From Saturnia japonica (lineage: Eukaryota; Arthropoda; Insecta; Lepidoptera; Saturniidae), in the NCBI GenBank assembly GCA_033032175.1, contig CM065325.1:6910930-6974929 (forward strand): DNA of 64,000 nucleotides, in the 5' to 3' direction. The notes under the pieces are model-generated. The model ran no database searches and was not told where the DNA came from. It worked only from the letters and a program-made list of their open reading frames with translations. Both the position numbers and the translations under genes were made by a program. This document shows positions 22,383 through 34,800 of this stretch, piece by piece; the first letter of the stretch is position 1; each line of letters starts with the position of its first letter.

Positions 22383-23009
22383 CGAGAGATCCCAATCCAT
22401 CGACGGTCACCACTGTGATGCTGGCCTGCATTAAAGTAACTTGATATGCATAGGCTGATCATAAAATGGCGACACGAAAAATCGAGTCACTATGACGGAC
22501 TTTTCACCACAGGCATGGTGGTCGCGACCCAGTCGGGTAAAACAACCTTACTACCCCGCTATCGCCCTTTCAGACTATAAACTACAAACATACCAAATTT
22601 CATTAAATTTGGACCAGTAAGTAGTTTTGCGTGAAAATTTTGAAATGAAATGATTCTAAGCCCCCGTATTATTTTTCTCAAATTTCTTCAATGTACAAAT
22701 TTCAACTTTTTGCTCTTTTATTAGGTATAATCATAGATTTAGAAGGCATAAATATAAACTGTACTTCTTTTGGCGCCTTTAGTAGAGTGTAAAATTGAGA
22801 GCTGCTCGCGCATCATATTGCGACGGAAATGCAACACGGTGAAGTTTCCATTGTAGTGATTTTATTTTGTGATAATTTATCGTTGTTTAAATAACCCTTA
22901 TTTCATTTAACTGTCGCGAGATAAAAAAGAATTGAGTTATTTTTGTTTTGTTACGCGGGTCTACATAAGTAAACAAAAACTTTTATATATCCTTTTAGAA
23001 AGTATCCTA
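22383..23009. repeat. dispersed repeat (CCATCGACGGTCACC type) and unassigned spacer
   Basis: AATCCATCGACGGTCACCAC and GATGCTGGCCTGCA recur in modified form at 24215-24260 and 58030-58075. The ends could not be fixed, and the rest has no assignment. Confidence 0.4.
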
Positions 23010-24110
23010 TGCCCTTTTACACAAGTCTGCGTCAAATAAGATCGAGTGGGTCGTAGGCACCTTTAATACATTTTGTTCAAAATTAAATATTTTTGATGAA
23101 TAAGTTATTTATTTCGATAAGGATTAATACCATGTTTTTAAAAATACTTTCACAAATAATGCATTATTTAAGAACAAATGTTATTGTCATAAAAAAGTTC
23201 ATATTAATACAACCTTAAACAATAGACATATCGCGGACTTTTTTCTAGAACTTTTTAAGAGAAACAACTCCGTCACACATGATTGTTGCGTAACTATTAT
23301 GGAGGGTAGAGGTAAGGAGAACCATCTAGTATGGGGGATCAGTTGAAAAAGTGTCCACCTGTAAACAGCAAATTATGGTTCGAAGACTCGTCAAAATAGC
23401 GCTAGTGTCGGAAAAGGAAATGATATGAATTTAGCAGTTATAAACAAAGTGAAGTGTGCTGGGTTGAAAAATTTAATATTTTTCGTGACTTTCGTAGTTA
23501 GGAGATATGCAGTATTTAAAACCGGAACTATTTACGTAGTCAAATATAATTAAGTGAATATAGCCTGTAAAGCTGCTGAAATAACACAGATAGTGGTGAT
23601 TCGATTGTTATAAACTTTTGTAGGTACATTTTTGTTATTTTTTAATAATTTCATTGTTGTTAATGTAAAGAAAAGTAGTGTAGAAGCAATGGGAAAGCTT
23701 TGTTCAGTGAAAAGTTGTCCTCTAAAACTCTAATTATTTGTGTGCGCTATTTTTAAACACTTTCCACTTGCTATTGTGGCGCCATCTTAATTTGCTGCCT
23801 TTCAGTGGACACTTTTTAATATACTGAGATGGTTCTCCTTACCTCTACCCTCCATAGTAACTTTATCCATTTACGTCGCGCACGCTCTCAAAAGCAATAA
23901 ATTTTCCCCGTTTTTGCAACATTTTTCATTGATGCTCCACTCCTATTGGTCGTAGCGTGATGCGTAGCGTAGCGTAGTGTGATGTTATATATATAGCCTT
24001 TATGGATAAATGGGCTATCCAACACTAAAATATTTTTTTAATTCGAAAAAGTAGTTCCTGAGATTAGCGAACAAAAAACTCTTCAGCTTTATAATATTAG
24101 TATGTATAGA
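23010..24110 (-). mobile_element. Helitron-like element (family 2), interrupted by a Tc1-type MITE
   Basis: Blocks TTTATTTCGATAAGGATTAA, CGCGGACTTTTTTCTAG, CATGATTGTTGCGTAAC and, past an insert, CTTTATCCATTTACGTCGCG and TTCAGCTTTATAATATTAGT align in order with 35480-35968 and, for the terminal ~250 bases, with 32641-32901. The TC terminus on the minus strand is at 24110 (TCTATACATACTAATATT). The copy is split by 23300-23854. The 3' CTAG end is missing at the left. Confidence 0.65.
23300..23854. mobile_element. 555-bp MITE with 28-bp perfect TIRs and TA target duplication
   Basis: 23300-23327 begins TGGAGGGTAGAGGTAAGGAG and is the exact reverse complement of 23827-23854 over 28 bases. TA dinucleotides flank both ends (23298-23299 and 23855-23856), fitting Tc1/mariner-type insertion. 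Inner subterminal repeats also match (AAAAAGTGTCCAC ... GTGGACACTTTTT). The interior has no transposase. A paralogous repeat at about 35728-35757 shows the uninterrupted site. Confidence 0.88.
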
Positions 24111-24119
24111 TTTCATTTA

Positions 24120-24745
24120 AATCTATTTATGTGACCATTTAAGGGTGATTGATTTTTTTTAAAGTAGTAATTACGGGTTTTTTGAAAACAAACCCAGCTA
24201 TCGAGTGATTCTCAATCCATCGACAGTTGCCGTTATCATACCGGACTGCAAGCCTCTCTGCAGCTGAATATACACTGACCTGATCCCGAAATGCGACAAG
24301 TGAAATCACTGTAAACTCTTCATTACCATTTACATTCAAATACAATGGCTACCTTCATGGTTGATTACTTGATATATACTGGTTGATCCCAGTATACGGA
24401 TGTTATGGCGGTTTTGATCCAGTCGGACACAACTGACGTGTCCCACCACGTGACTCATCAAACTTTAGACAAACATTGAAACAAAAGTAAGAAATTTCTT
24501 TTGAGATTCCCCTCTACATGGACAGTCCGACTGGTTGAATCTGCACCCTTCAGAAGATCGCAGCCAAACCACCCAGTCTTGTGATTGAACGGTAAGTAGG
24601 GTTTCCAGAGCAAGGAGCTTCAAAAGTGGTTCAAAGTCGGCAACGCAATACTAGCCTGTGATATTACAAGCGTCCATAGGATACTGTGACCGCTTACCAT
24701 CAGACGGATCGTATGCTCGTTTGCCACTATAGTTGTATAAAAAAT
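24120..24745. repeat. dispersed repeat pieces and a LINE 3' tail
   Basis: 24200-24260 matches the CCATCGACAGTTGCCG-type repeat. 24590-24745 matches the LINE tail at 19955-20125 (GTTTCCAGAGCAAGGAGCTT, ATACTGTGACCGCTTACCAT, CAGACGGATCGTATGCTCG). No coding part remains. Confidence 0.45.
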
Positions 24746-25134
24746 AACTTTCACATTTATAATATAAATATTAGATATTAAATATATAAATATAATCTTA
24801 TTGCATAATATTAACCAGGATTATTACTATTTATGATGACATCGGAAATTTGCTTTACGTATACACGATATTAATATACTTAAAAAAACATTATATTTAT
24901 GATTCATTAGGAAAACCTGTGTTTATAATAATTGTGTAATAATTGATCCTTCCTAATAAGTATTATAACCGACATACATACAATACACACATTTGTTTCC
25001 ATTAAAATGTTAAGATAATATTAAACGTACCTACATGTTAATATTACTAGGAATTAAAACCCATAGAATTGATACATGACAATTTTTTACAAAATGGAAA
25101 TACAGCTTCAATGATTTTGAACAGTTCCCTGTTG
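24746..25134. other. AT-rich spacer
   Basis: Nothing recognised. Confidence 0.4.
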
Positions 25135-25330
25135 TATCTTAGCAGTCTAATGTTCAGTCGTTCAGTGCCAATGAAATTAAAATGGTACCACCCTTGAGGT
25201 ACTTCCTTTCTAACAAAAAATAATCATCCAAATCGATTCATGAAGAAAGAAATTATGACTGAACATCCATAAAAATATATATGCATTCGAATTGAAATCC
25301 TTCTCCTTTTTTTGAGTCGATTAAAAATAA
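25135..25330. repeat. dispersed repeat, second copy at 61185-61340
   Basis: CCTTGAGGTACTTCC, AATAATCATCCAAATCGATT and CTGAACATCCATAAAA recur in order at 61185-61340 (CCTTGAGGTATCCG, GAATCATCCAAATCTGTTCA, CTGAATATCCATAAAA). It is non-coding. Confidence 0.6.
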
Positions 25331-26036
25331 TTAAGGTGAAGCATCGGCTTCAAAAACTTTGAAACTACTACCTGTTTTCTAATAGGTATAATACCTATCT
25401 AGGAAATCGAACATTCCTCGGTGTCTTAAAAAAATTACCTATCAAGGTAAACTGTAGTAAAACAAAAACATTATCTAAATTATACAAAATTTCATCTAAA
25501 TCATTAGAGCCATTTCCGAGAAACCGAAGATATTTCCGAGAAACATAAGACGCTGCGATCGATTTTTATTCTTTACTTTATAATGGTTATTGAATATGGT
25601 TCCGAAGTCGTGACAGTAAATAATACGATTTTTAGGTATACAGGAAAAATATAATATTGCAATATGTTGTATTATTTAATGTTGTAGTTTTAGTTACATA
25701 ATTCATTTATGTATTATATTTTAGAATTCACAAATAAAAAAGTACATTAAATTACTTACATGAAGACGTTATTATAAGTTACTTATGCAATTAAAAGTAC
25801 ACGACGAAAAATGCAGTTAGCATATGCACATAGAATGTAATGTAAAGAACATACAGAAATAATAAATTCCTTCAAATTTCTTATTTCTCGACACTTACAC
25901 ACATCAGAGCATCCTACTGTTGAGATTTCTAACGTGCTGATTATAAACTACTAACTGTGCCCCATGGTTTTACCCGTGTTCATTTTATGCGACAAACATC
26001 GCCAACGCACCCGTGTAGGTGATTTTTTATACTATA

Positions 26037-26535
26037 CTAGCTGTGCCCGTCGCTTCGCTCACGTGGACTACAGAATGCCCGCACCAATAGTGCTACCCCG
26101 CTCCTGGCTATTTTAATGACAAAAATGCTTATTGTGGGTGTTCCTTAGAAGATAGATGTACTCTCCCGGACTTTTTTGTAGATCTTTTTAATGCCTATGA
26201 TTATGTAGTACATTAATTTGCTATATCTCTTATGGTTTACACAGCATAAGCCATTTAAGCGCCGGAATTGATTCACCATGACCAGTATTTTTTTATTTGT
26301 TCGGAACCCTAATTCTTTGTTTTTAAATAAAAGTAGTCTAAATTACTCCCTATATCATCAGCTATCTATCAGTGAAAGTCCAGTCAAAATCGGTCCAACA
26401 CTTTCGGAGATTACCCGGAACAAACAGACAGACAAAAATGTTAAAAATGGGGTTTTGTTATATGTATATGCATATATTAAAAAACTGTTATTTTTACATT
26501 ACAAACAGACACTTCAATTTTATTATTTGTATAGA
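26037..26535 (-). mobile_element. Helitron-like element (family 1), full-length copy
   Basis: Minus strand TCTATACAAATAATAAAATT to GCGACGGGCACAGCTAG, flanked by A and T. The hairpin is slightly altered (CGTGAGCGAAGCGACG). The interior follows 3378-3906 closely, including CCGGAACAAACAGACAGACA. Confidence 0.72.
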
Positions 26536-26899
26536 TAAACAAAACTTAGTCTGGTAAATGTTACATTGTTTACTGGTGTACATTTCTTCAAATGTAACTT
26601 AATGGTACTTGGCTTCTTATAATCCATCGCCAGTTATCCCACTAAAGAGCAATAATTATAAAAAACAAACCCCGTGTCTTAAAAATAATATAATAATACC
26701 GTATTCTGAGATGAAAAAAGAACAATTCTTTTTAATTTATGAAAAGTAAGCAATACTTATCTCTATTTTCTGATTTTTGCATTGCTCCTTTTTTAGGAAA
26801 TATTGTAGAGTGGTGGTTTCTTCTACTTGCCTTCGACACCGTAATAAAGTAACTGGCATTATCCACTCACCGCTTTCTGGTCAAAAGCCATACCGGAAT

Positions 26900-27065
26900 C
26901 CACTTCCTCTGCCTCTTGCTGGTAATGGTGTCACTGCTGCTGAAGGAAACCATGGAAGAAGAAGACCTAGGCGAAGCTTTTTCCAACAAGTGAAGGATAA
27001 AGTGGGAGTTGTGTCATATCAAGAGATCAAAAGAAAAGCAGAGAAATGATTCACCGACAAGCGCT
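26900..27065 (+). pseudogene. LINE ORF C-terminal tail
   Basis: Plus-strand frame RRRPRRSFFQQVKDKVGVVS, YQEIKRKAEK. The same end, in degraded form, lies on the minus strand at 30740-30935 (IEGKRERERPRRT..., then the YQE-KRKAE block). The protein is the basic C-terminal tail typical of RTE/Jockey-type LINE ORF2 proteins. This clade call is a guess from style. Confidence 0.5.
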
Positions 27066-27629
27066 GAGTTCTTAAATTAAAGAAGAAGCAACAGTTACGG
27101 TACTACGTAATGCGATTCGCCACTTTAGTCTTAATTTATTAGAAATATTTATTGCTTAAAAGATAAAGCTGAACGGTAAACGATAAAGATTTATTAAATG
27201 TCCTTTAATTAACCTTATATGTACGTGTTCATGTAGGTAATGCGCGTTTATAATCAATGATTTTAATGTTACAGTAGAGTCGCTATTCCGTATTGAATAA
27301 ATACCTAGGTGTATTAAACAGTAAATTTTGCAAATATTTTTTATAGTGACTCATTTGTGACAAAAACACGTCTTCTGCACCACTTCTATAATCATTAATA
27401 GGTATAATTTAAATTTACGTTTTGTTTACATTATTTGAACTTAGTTCGCATTTTTAAACTAAATTACACTATAATTATACCAATTAAATTATATTTTTAT
27501 AAATTGAAGTCTTATAAAGTAAAGTAATGCAATTATTATTATACCTATATCTTACTTATTCCTTAGTATAATTATGTTATTAGGTACATGAATTAACTGT
27601 ACTGCCAAATTGTTTATAATATTATGACT

Positions 27630-28860
27630 TGCTGAGACTTTTTTTTTCTGACTGACTATACTGTTACACTTAGGGGCCCTAAACAAATAGAGCCGCTGAT
27701 GGCTTTATCAGCTTCACCGGGCTTGGGGGCGAGCGCTTAAGGCACTCAGCCGCAAAAGTTTGGGTAACATGCGCGCAAGGGTATCAAAGTCGGACCTCGG
27801 CTTGGGCTGTTCCCGCGATTGCGAAAAGGTCGCGAACTGACTAATTCCTTATCCATAGAAAATTCGAGCTAAACTTCCTTCTGGGAGGAAGGTATGAACC
27901 TGTGTTTAGTACTCTGTAAACATGGTCGAAACTAACTATCGTAAAAAAAAAAAAAAAAAAAAAAACAAAAGAAAAGGTCTCTTACAGAACCTTTGTACTT
28001 ACGTGGTGTGCACGTATGTATGTACATATTGTGTGTAATGATGTGTATGGATAGCTAAGTGATTGCAAGTGCAGTGTCACCTGTATCGCGCGAGTGACTG
28101 CGTGACTCAAGGGGTCCTCACAGAGGGAACGAATCTAAGCTTGAGTTGCCGCAAGATAGGGAGGACGTGACTGGTGTGCGGGAGCGAAATTACCCGTCCA
28201 TCCTCGGCGGAGGGTACGGTGGTTTCGTGTGCGTGGGCGCGAGCACGATTTGCTTGGAGAGACGGTGGAGTAGAATTTGTTTATTTCCTCAATCAAGATA
28301 TTACGCGACCGGCGTTGTTCTCGGGGGACGTTCGGTTTTGGGGCGGTTTTGACAACTTACAAGTCGCGGCGGCTTTCACCAAAGGATTCGCGTGATTCGA
28401 CGCAGTGTCGAAGTACGATCTCGAGAGGAATTTTATGTACGATTCGACCAAGGGAAGTTCCATATCTTTATGGAGATCTTTCTGTCTAACGTACCAAAGA
28501 GCATTGTTTATTTTAAGTAAGAATCAAGTTTGGAGGATTTGGAATATTTTAATGTTGACCTTTGATATAATGTGCGAATGCGGCGCAGCTATATGTCATT
28601 ATAGGATGGACACATGTCTTGTATAGTGTAGGCTTATGTCTCAGGGATATTTTACATACTATCACGGGGTGCAGTCGACACACGACCATGGCGGCCCTGT
28701 TTCGAACTATATGGACATGCGAATCAAAGTTGAGCTTTCTATCGAGGGTCACACAGAGATATTTAGTTTCGGTGGCCCAGGGGATCTGATCTTCAAAGAG
28801 TTAGAGAGGTTTTTTACCCTCGGAGATATCTTTTTTTGCTAGGGTCGAAGATAACCACGG
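27630..28860 (-). pseudogene. Jockey-like LINE, 3' portion with long 3' UTR
   Basis: Reading the minus strand from 28860: VTLDRK-type block MTLDRKLNFDSHVHIVRNRA, then LRHKPTLYKTCVHPIMTYSC, then many stops through the region equivalent to the C-terminal domain intact at 46162-46707. It then runs into a 3' UTR carrying ACGTGCACACCACGTAAGTA, CCCAAGCCGAGGTCCGACTT and CTTAAGCGCTCGCCCCC, ending in a poly-A-like run near 27635. An internal oligo-T/A run lies at 27945-27965. The copy is 5'-truncated and dead. Confidence 0.75.
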
Positions 28861-30739
28861 CGCTCTTTGAGGGGTCACGACACCATTTACCGAGGACTTG
28901 CTGGGTCCCCACAACCTTTCTGTATAATGTAATGTATTACCAATACCATCACTTTATCTAAGTGCTTGATTTTTTTATAAGTTTCTCATTTCTTGTCTAG
29001 TAAAAAATAGTCCTTATTTATTGCACATATATCACTATTTAATAGGTACCTATCTTATTAAAATATGTAAATTATTTTTATACCGTATTTACTGGCTTTA
29101 TTTAAATATTCTTTTTATAATTTATAATTAACGTTTATGTCTGTTTGTGTACTTATTTATGCTGATCGACTTAATAAGCAACTGTAGTGCTAGTTTATAC
29201 GGAACAAATATTTCATTTTAATACCTACAATCTATATAAATAACATGATAGAGGTTTGCCGTTGTGCTCGCATCACGCAAAAACTACTAGATTGATTTTG
29301 TTCAATATCCATAGTACTTTTATATAAAAAAATATCACAATACCTTCATTCAATAAATAGTTATTAAAGTTTTAATAAACTACGATTTTTATAAGTACCT
29401 ACTACACGTTCAGCGATGTGTTTTCTTGCCGTGGTGTTAATATAATAAGCACCACAGGCGAAGTCGCGGGTATTAGTTGATTTTATACAAAACCAGATCA
29501 AAAATGTTGAATGACATTGGTTTTTTTGCGATGGTTTACTATAAAAGTAAAATATTTATCATTGACTCCTTACAGTCTAAAATAGTGCAGAGAAAATAGC
29601 AAAAAGAAACAATTTTAGAGTAGATGGTAGGTATAATTGCTTCATATGTAAGTTATAATAATTAACATAATTTAATAAGCTTGTTTATTTAATGACGATA
29701 CACTAACCTTTGATTAATTAGTTAATTGAAGGTAATAATTAGTTTTCGGAATTAAGCCGTGTTAATATAACCTTTGTAGGTGTGCACATGGTGCTAATAA
29801 GAGTAACATACATTTATGTATAACTGCATATAAACAAAAAGGTACTTATTGTTGTTAAAAATGATGACTAATAACTTTGACTATAAAAAAAAAGGAAATT
29901 GAATAAATTATAAAAAATCATTCTGTATAGTAGATAAATTATTTAAACATAATTTTGATATGTTGGTAATTTTTATCTAAAAAATCACAAACGTACCTTC
30001 GGTAAGACAAGAGCACAATTGTAAAAAACACAGAAAATGAGCTAAAGTACGCCTAAGTTCTTAAACATCCTTTACAGCAACTAGAGGTAGGTATGCTATT
30101 ACTAAAATCTGGAACAATAATCCTCCACCATTACAACTTGCACGATCTGTAGGCACTTTAAATACAAAATGAAGGAATACATTATTAATTTACAGATAGA
30201 GATAATCTTTTTTTATGTTTTAACTACATACCTACATTGGTTGTATAAAGATTCTTCGTAGGTAATGGACTTTTTGGTGTACAGAACTTATGCACTGTTC
30301 TTCCTTTCTGTACGCAACCTACCCCTCTGTCTTATACCAGCAATGTAGAATACAACAATCATAGTAATTATATAATCTAATCTAAACTAAGGCTATTAGT
30401 ATTTAGTGTAGGCCTGGCTGAAAACCAGCGCTTTGGTAGTTTGCTATAGCATATGCTAAGCTGGAGGGAAGGTCCTTTTCGACGTTGAGTGCGACATTTG
30501 TTTGACAATGTTGCGATATAATAAATTATATTAGTAATACTCCAATTTATTGTGATCTCGTGTGTGTTGTGTTAATTATGTCCATGTTCTTCTTTCTTTC
30601 AAAGATATAAGGCATATTCCCGCAAAAAAGAATTAATTCAGTCTTCTAAGCAATATTAACAGAACAAATATATATATTTATCATGAAATATTACAAGAAG
30701 TGCAGTTATGCGCTTGTCTTACCGAAGATGCGATTATTA
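28861..30739. other. intergenic AT-rich spacer
   Basis: Two small repeat traces are seen: GAGGTTTGCCGTTGTGCTCG at 29251 (also near 13962 and 48213) and GGCTGAAAACCAGCGCTTTG at 30417, a LINE-tail-like block. No gene. Confidence 0.4.
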
Positions 30740-31000
30740 AGTGAGCCACTGTTCTCTATCCTCTGCCTTTCTTTTCACCTCTTGATATGACACGACTCCT
30801 ACTTTATCTTTCACCTGTGGGAAGAAGTTCGTCTAGGTCTTTCTCTTTCTCGCTTTCCTTCAATTTTTCCTTCTAAAATTGTCTTAAAGAAATTGTCTTG
30901 CCGTATCAAGTGTTCAATCATCTTTCCTCTTCCGTTCTTCCAATAATTATCTTTGCTCGACAACCATTTTTAACACTTCCATTTGTAATCTTTTTTGTCT
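30740..31000 (-). pseudogene. LINE ORF C-terminal relic
   Basis: Minus-strand frame MIEHLIRQDNFFKTILEGKI, EGKRERERPRRT, then a frame change and the VVSYQEVKRKAEDREQW block. It corresponds to the fragment at 26900-27065 in opposite orientation and extends about 100 bases further upstream. Confidence 0.6.
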
Positions 31001-32640
31001 AACTGATATTTTCCATCCTCCTCCAACTCACAATTAAATATATTTCTCGGCTGAACCTTTCATCGTATGCATACTTTCAATCAAAGCAATGTTATTATTA
31101 CGTTGATGGTTGTACTCTTAAATGCCCAAAGTGGCTATAAGTAACCACTATTTATAAATGAACAAATTATCACGTATAATAATAGTTCAAAGTCTGTCTA
31201 GTGCTCTAATAGACATTTCAAGAAATCGTAACCGCGAACAAATTTGTTAATCTATTTTAAACAGCATGAATAATTTTGCTTGGGCTTTCTAGGAATGTGT
31301 TATCATCATCACACTTCAATTATTTTTTTGCTTTTATGTTTTATATTTCATAGATATTTGTTACTCCAGTATTGGTGCTAGCTTTCATCTAAAACTAAAA
31401 AGATTCTTTAGACCTTAATATTACATCGAAAATTCACTAATAAATATATGAGAGCTAATGATCAAGCTAGAAAACTGAAACAAACAAAATGATAATAAAA
31501 AAACCGCGGGTCCGACATAGTAGAGAACAGAGTTTTGAGAAGCTTACCTATATCTATAACAGTAGGCTAATAGGAGCTGATTATTTTGGTATAAAATTTG
31601 TATTTTAAAAACGCGAAAAGACGTTTAGAATCTAAAATCGATTAACAACTTGTGGATAGGTTGGTAAACCGCGTATTATTACCTGCTACAAATCCTGAAA
31701 GCTACCTACCTTTTAATATTTAATATATTTACTACCTAAATACTAACATAATGTAATACTACCATTAAATTTACTTACTATATGCTTATTACAAACTGTT
31801 TACTTATTCAGAAATATTGTTATACAATTTATTATCACCAAGTTATTTTGATTATGATAATTATTATGAACTGATCGAACTGCGAAATAGAAGATAACAA
31901 GCTCTGGAGCAGACTCCTAGGGTCAGTCTAGTCTATCTATCTATCTAGTTTTAGTCAGTAGTATTTGTTTATATAATTCATACATAAACAAAATATAGTA
32001 GGGTATTAGGTACTCCAATTATCCAATAGGGTAATCACTAATCATACCCTATATCGTGTACTAGCTGTGTCCCGCAGTTTCACCCAAGTTAAATTTATTC
32101 GACCAACTTTCCACTTAACTTCTCACTGCCCGTACTGGCCTTCAGCTTACCATATTACTTGACGTTCATGGTTACTTAGTTGTTAGCGTGAAGTTGTATA
32201 ACCTATAACCTTCGGCTATAAAATGAAAATAAAAACTCTTCTAAAAGCTGGTAGTTATAGACATAAGCACGTTAAAATAAATAAACAATCTCTTGATCTT
32301 TATAAGATTAATACAGATATTACAAAATTTACGTAGCGTCCTTCGGTGTGGTTTTTATAAGACGACTATCGTTCATTAATTAACACTAAAGGAAATATTA
32401 CAGCGCAATTTCAGTTATGCGGATTGAATTAGATTATTTCCAAGTACTGCTGCTTACGTTATTATGATCTGTGACGTTCCTAAAGAACCTTGAAATTAAT
32501 ACCGTTCTCGATTTTTTTGCTATAATTACATACGTATAATGTAGGTATGATCAACACAAAATCTCACCTATCTCTCTTTCTCAAACACATTCTTCTGTTT
32601 AGCAAATATTTTAATACGATACAATCACCTATATCTATTA
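31001..32640. other. intergenic AT-rich spacer with repeat traces
   Basis: At about 32060-32225 there is a CTAGCTGTGTCCCGCAGTTT block followed by GTGAAGTTGTATAACCTATA, a divergent Helitron-like end also seen near 45090 and 54294. The remainder is unassigned. Confidence 0.45.
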
Positions 32641-32901
32641 CTAGCTGACCCTCGCAACTTTATCTGCGTTACATAATGGAAGCTCACAAAAGGAATAAAT
32701 TTTCCTCGTTTTTGCAACAGATTTCATTGATGTTTCGCTCCTATTGGTCTTAGCGTGATGTTGTATAGCCTATTAGCCTTTCTCGATAAATAGGCTATCT
32801 GACACTAAAATATTTTTTCCATTCGCACCAGTAAGTAGTTCTTGAGATTAGTGCGTTTAATCAAACAAACAAACTCTTCAGCTTTATAATATTAGTGTAG
32901 A
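32641..32901 (-). mobile_element. short Helitron-like element (family 2), complete ends
   Basis: Minus strand TCTACACTAATATTATAAAG to GCGAGGGTCAGCTAG, flanked by A (32640) and T (32902). It is an internally deleted 261-bp relative of the copies at 23010-24110 and 35480-35968, with no coding capacity. Confidence 0.7.
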
Positions 32902-33284
32902 TTGATAATATCATATCCCTAGGTTTTAATTATTTTCTATAAATGTATCTAATACCACTAATACTAATGAAGTAAACAATTCATGTATATGTATATAAAT
33001 ACGTAATTGGTTTCTCACACATCACACAACTTTCATACATCAGTAAAATACGATATAAACTATAATAGATAATTCAATTTTATTTGTTTGGAAAATTTAA
33101 TGAATGATAGAGATTTAAACGGACTTTTTATTAAATTGGTTTAAAAGGAGACGGGTATTTCTGGGCCCTTGAAATATGGCTCATAAATCAATTATATTTT
33201 TGTATTTATAAATGTAAAATATCATCACAAGTTACAATGTAAAAGATGAGAAAACTATTAAGTAAGTTAAGGCTTAATAAGTAC

Positions 33285-33960
33285 AGTTTCTTTTTTCTTT
33301 TATGTACCACGATGGTGGCAAACAAGCATAGGTACGGCTCGCCTGATGATAAGCGGTCACCGAAGCTTATGAACGCTTACAAAACCAGAAACATCATAAG
33401 CGCGTAGCCAACCCTTTAAAATCTATTTATTCCTCTTTTAAAGTATCCCATAATGTAGTTCCTTGGGAAAATCTCAACATGGGGCTCATTTCGCATTCGG
33501 AGTATTCGTGGAAGAAAACTCCTCTGAAACTGGACTGTCCGCGACCACTTAGGTTCCAAGGTGTGAGGATGAACTCCCTGCCTTGGCGAGCGGTGTGATA
33601 ATGAAAGATAGCCGTTTGCATCGTGTCGAACAATTCCTTAGAACACAACACATTATACGAGCGGTAGAACACACCCAAGGAGACCAAGTCTTTCCTTAGA
33701 CTTAAAGGATCGATACGTCTTGTTAGTTTGGGATCGTCAACATCTCACAGCTCATTTTGGAACTGAGTCAAATGGGCCAAACAAGTATCAAGGTGCTCCC
33801 GGGCAGAGATGACAGCAGTACTCCATAAGGGGTCGGATGTGTGATTTGTTTAGCAGCCGTCTTTGCCCTGGCGGCGTGAAGTATCACTTTGCTCTATTCA
33901 ACATACTAAGCTTTTTGGACGCCAGCTTGACCTTGTCTTCTAACTTATTACTAAATCATT
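33285..33960 (-). pseudogene. LINE reverse transcriptase C-terminal relic
   Basis: Minus-strand frames read LVSLGVFYRSYNVLCSKELF, ARQGREFILTPWNLSGRGQ and LRFSQGTTLWDTL, preceded by degenerate thumb-region blocks up to 33960. A tail with ACCGCTTATCATCAGGCGAG and GCTTGTTTGCCACC ends the copy near 33290. It is homologous to the relics at 11510 and 49840. Confidence 0.7.
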
Positions 33961-34418
33961 TTTTAAATAATATTGCTCGATGTCATTCAGATGTCACACT
34001 GATATAAATGTGTTCACTGGGTAACGTTTAAGTTATTAATAGACATCATTTTCATATTCTCACATCTCTCTTTTTATTCAGGCCCAAGATTGTATTAAAC
34101 AATACAATATAATAAAAAATATCTTTATTTGTCCCATTAATTATAGACATTACAGGTCTTAAAGAATAGTGCCCATTTTTTGTCCACAATGAACATGAAT
34201 TTACATTTACTGAAAAAAAAAACCTTGTAATTTAATGTAATTTTTAGTAATGTTCGCTTATCTTAAAAATACTTATAATATTTTAACGTAAAAAAAAAAA
34301 AAACTAACGATCATTATATACCTTTTTATGTGTTCGGTGTTATTTTTATGCAGTGTTGCCAAAATAATGAACAATCGATTTATCTCATCAGGGCCGCAGG
34401 GTTTACTTTTAGTACGTA

Positions 34419-34560
34419 CTAGCTGACCCGCGCAACTTCGTTTGCGTCACATTAGACAGAGAGGGTTAAAGAGATTGGGACGTAGGCAGAGACAAATAAC
34501 AATTTTCGAGGGCACCTACAATACACTTTATAGATGCCGCCCGTCTGCCACATCATTCCG
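34419..34560 (-). repeat. Helitron-like CTAG end fragment (family 2)
   Basis: CTAGCTGACCCGCGCAACTT at 34419 followed by GTCACATTAG..GGACGTAGG, matching the left end of 32641-32901. It stops in ACACTTTATAGATGCC, where a different repeat follows. Confidence 0.6.
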
Positions 34561-34800
34561 CTAAAATTCACGCGCGGTACTTGATTAATGAAGTGAAAAT
34601 TTCTTTAGCATCGTTGTGATTTGAAAGTTGGTGAAACGAAAAAGCGACAATAAAAAGAGACAGACACATAAATTCATAAGATTTAACGTGGGAGAAAATG
34701 AGATAGGAACCCCGGGAAAGTTTTAGACAATAGTAAAATGGTACAAAAGTGGTTTGTTGCCACGCAATAATGAATTTTATTACTCCAGCAAAACGCACGA
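34561..34800. repeat. dispersed repeat, inverted copy at 58395-58640
   Basis: GTTGGTGAAACGAAAAAGCG, GACAGACACATAAATTCATA and GTGGTTTGTTGCCACGCAAT are the reverse complement of blocks at 58430-58610, in reversed order. A minus-strand open frame here is a by-product of the repeat, since it is not conserved in the second copy. Confidence 0.75.

Noticed and set aside
28146..28626. Several overlapping plus-strand open frames of about 70 codons
   Set aside because: They are antisense shadows of the minus-strand Jockey-like LINE.
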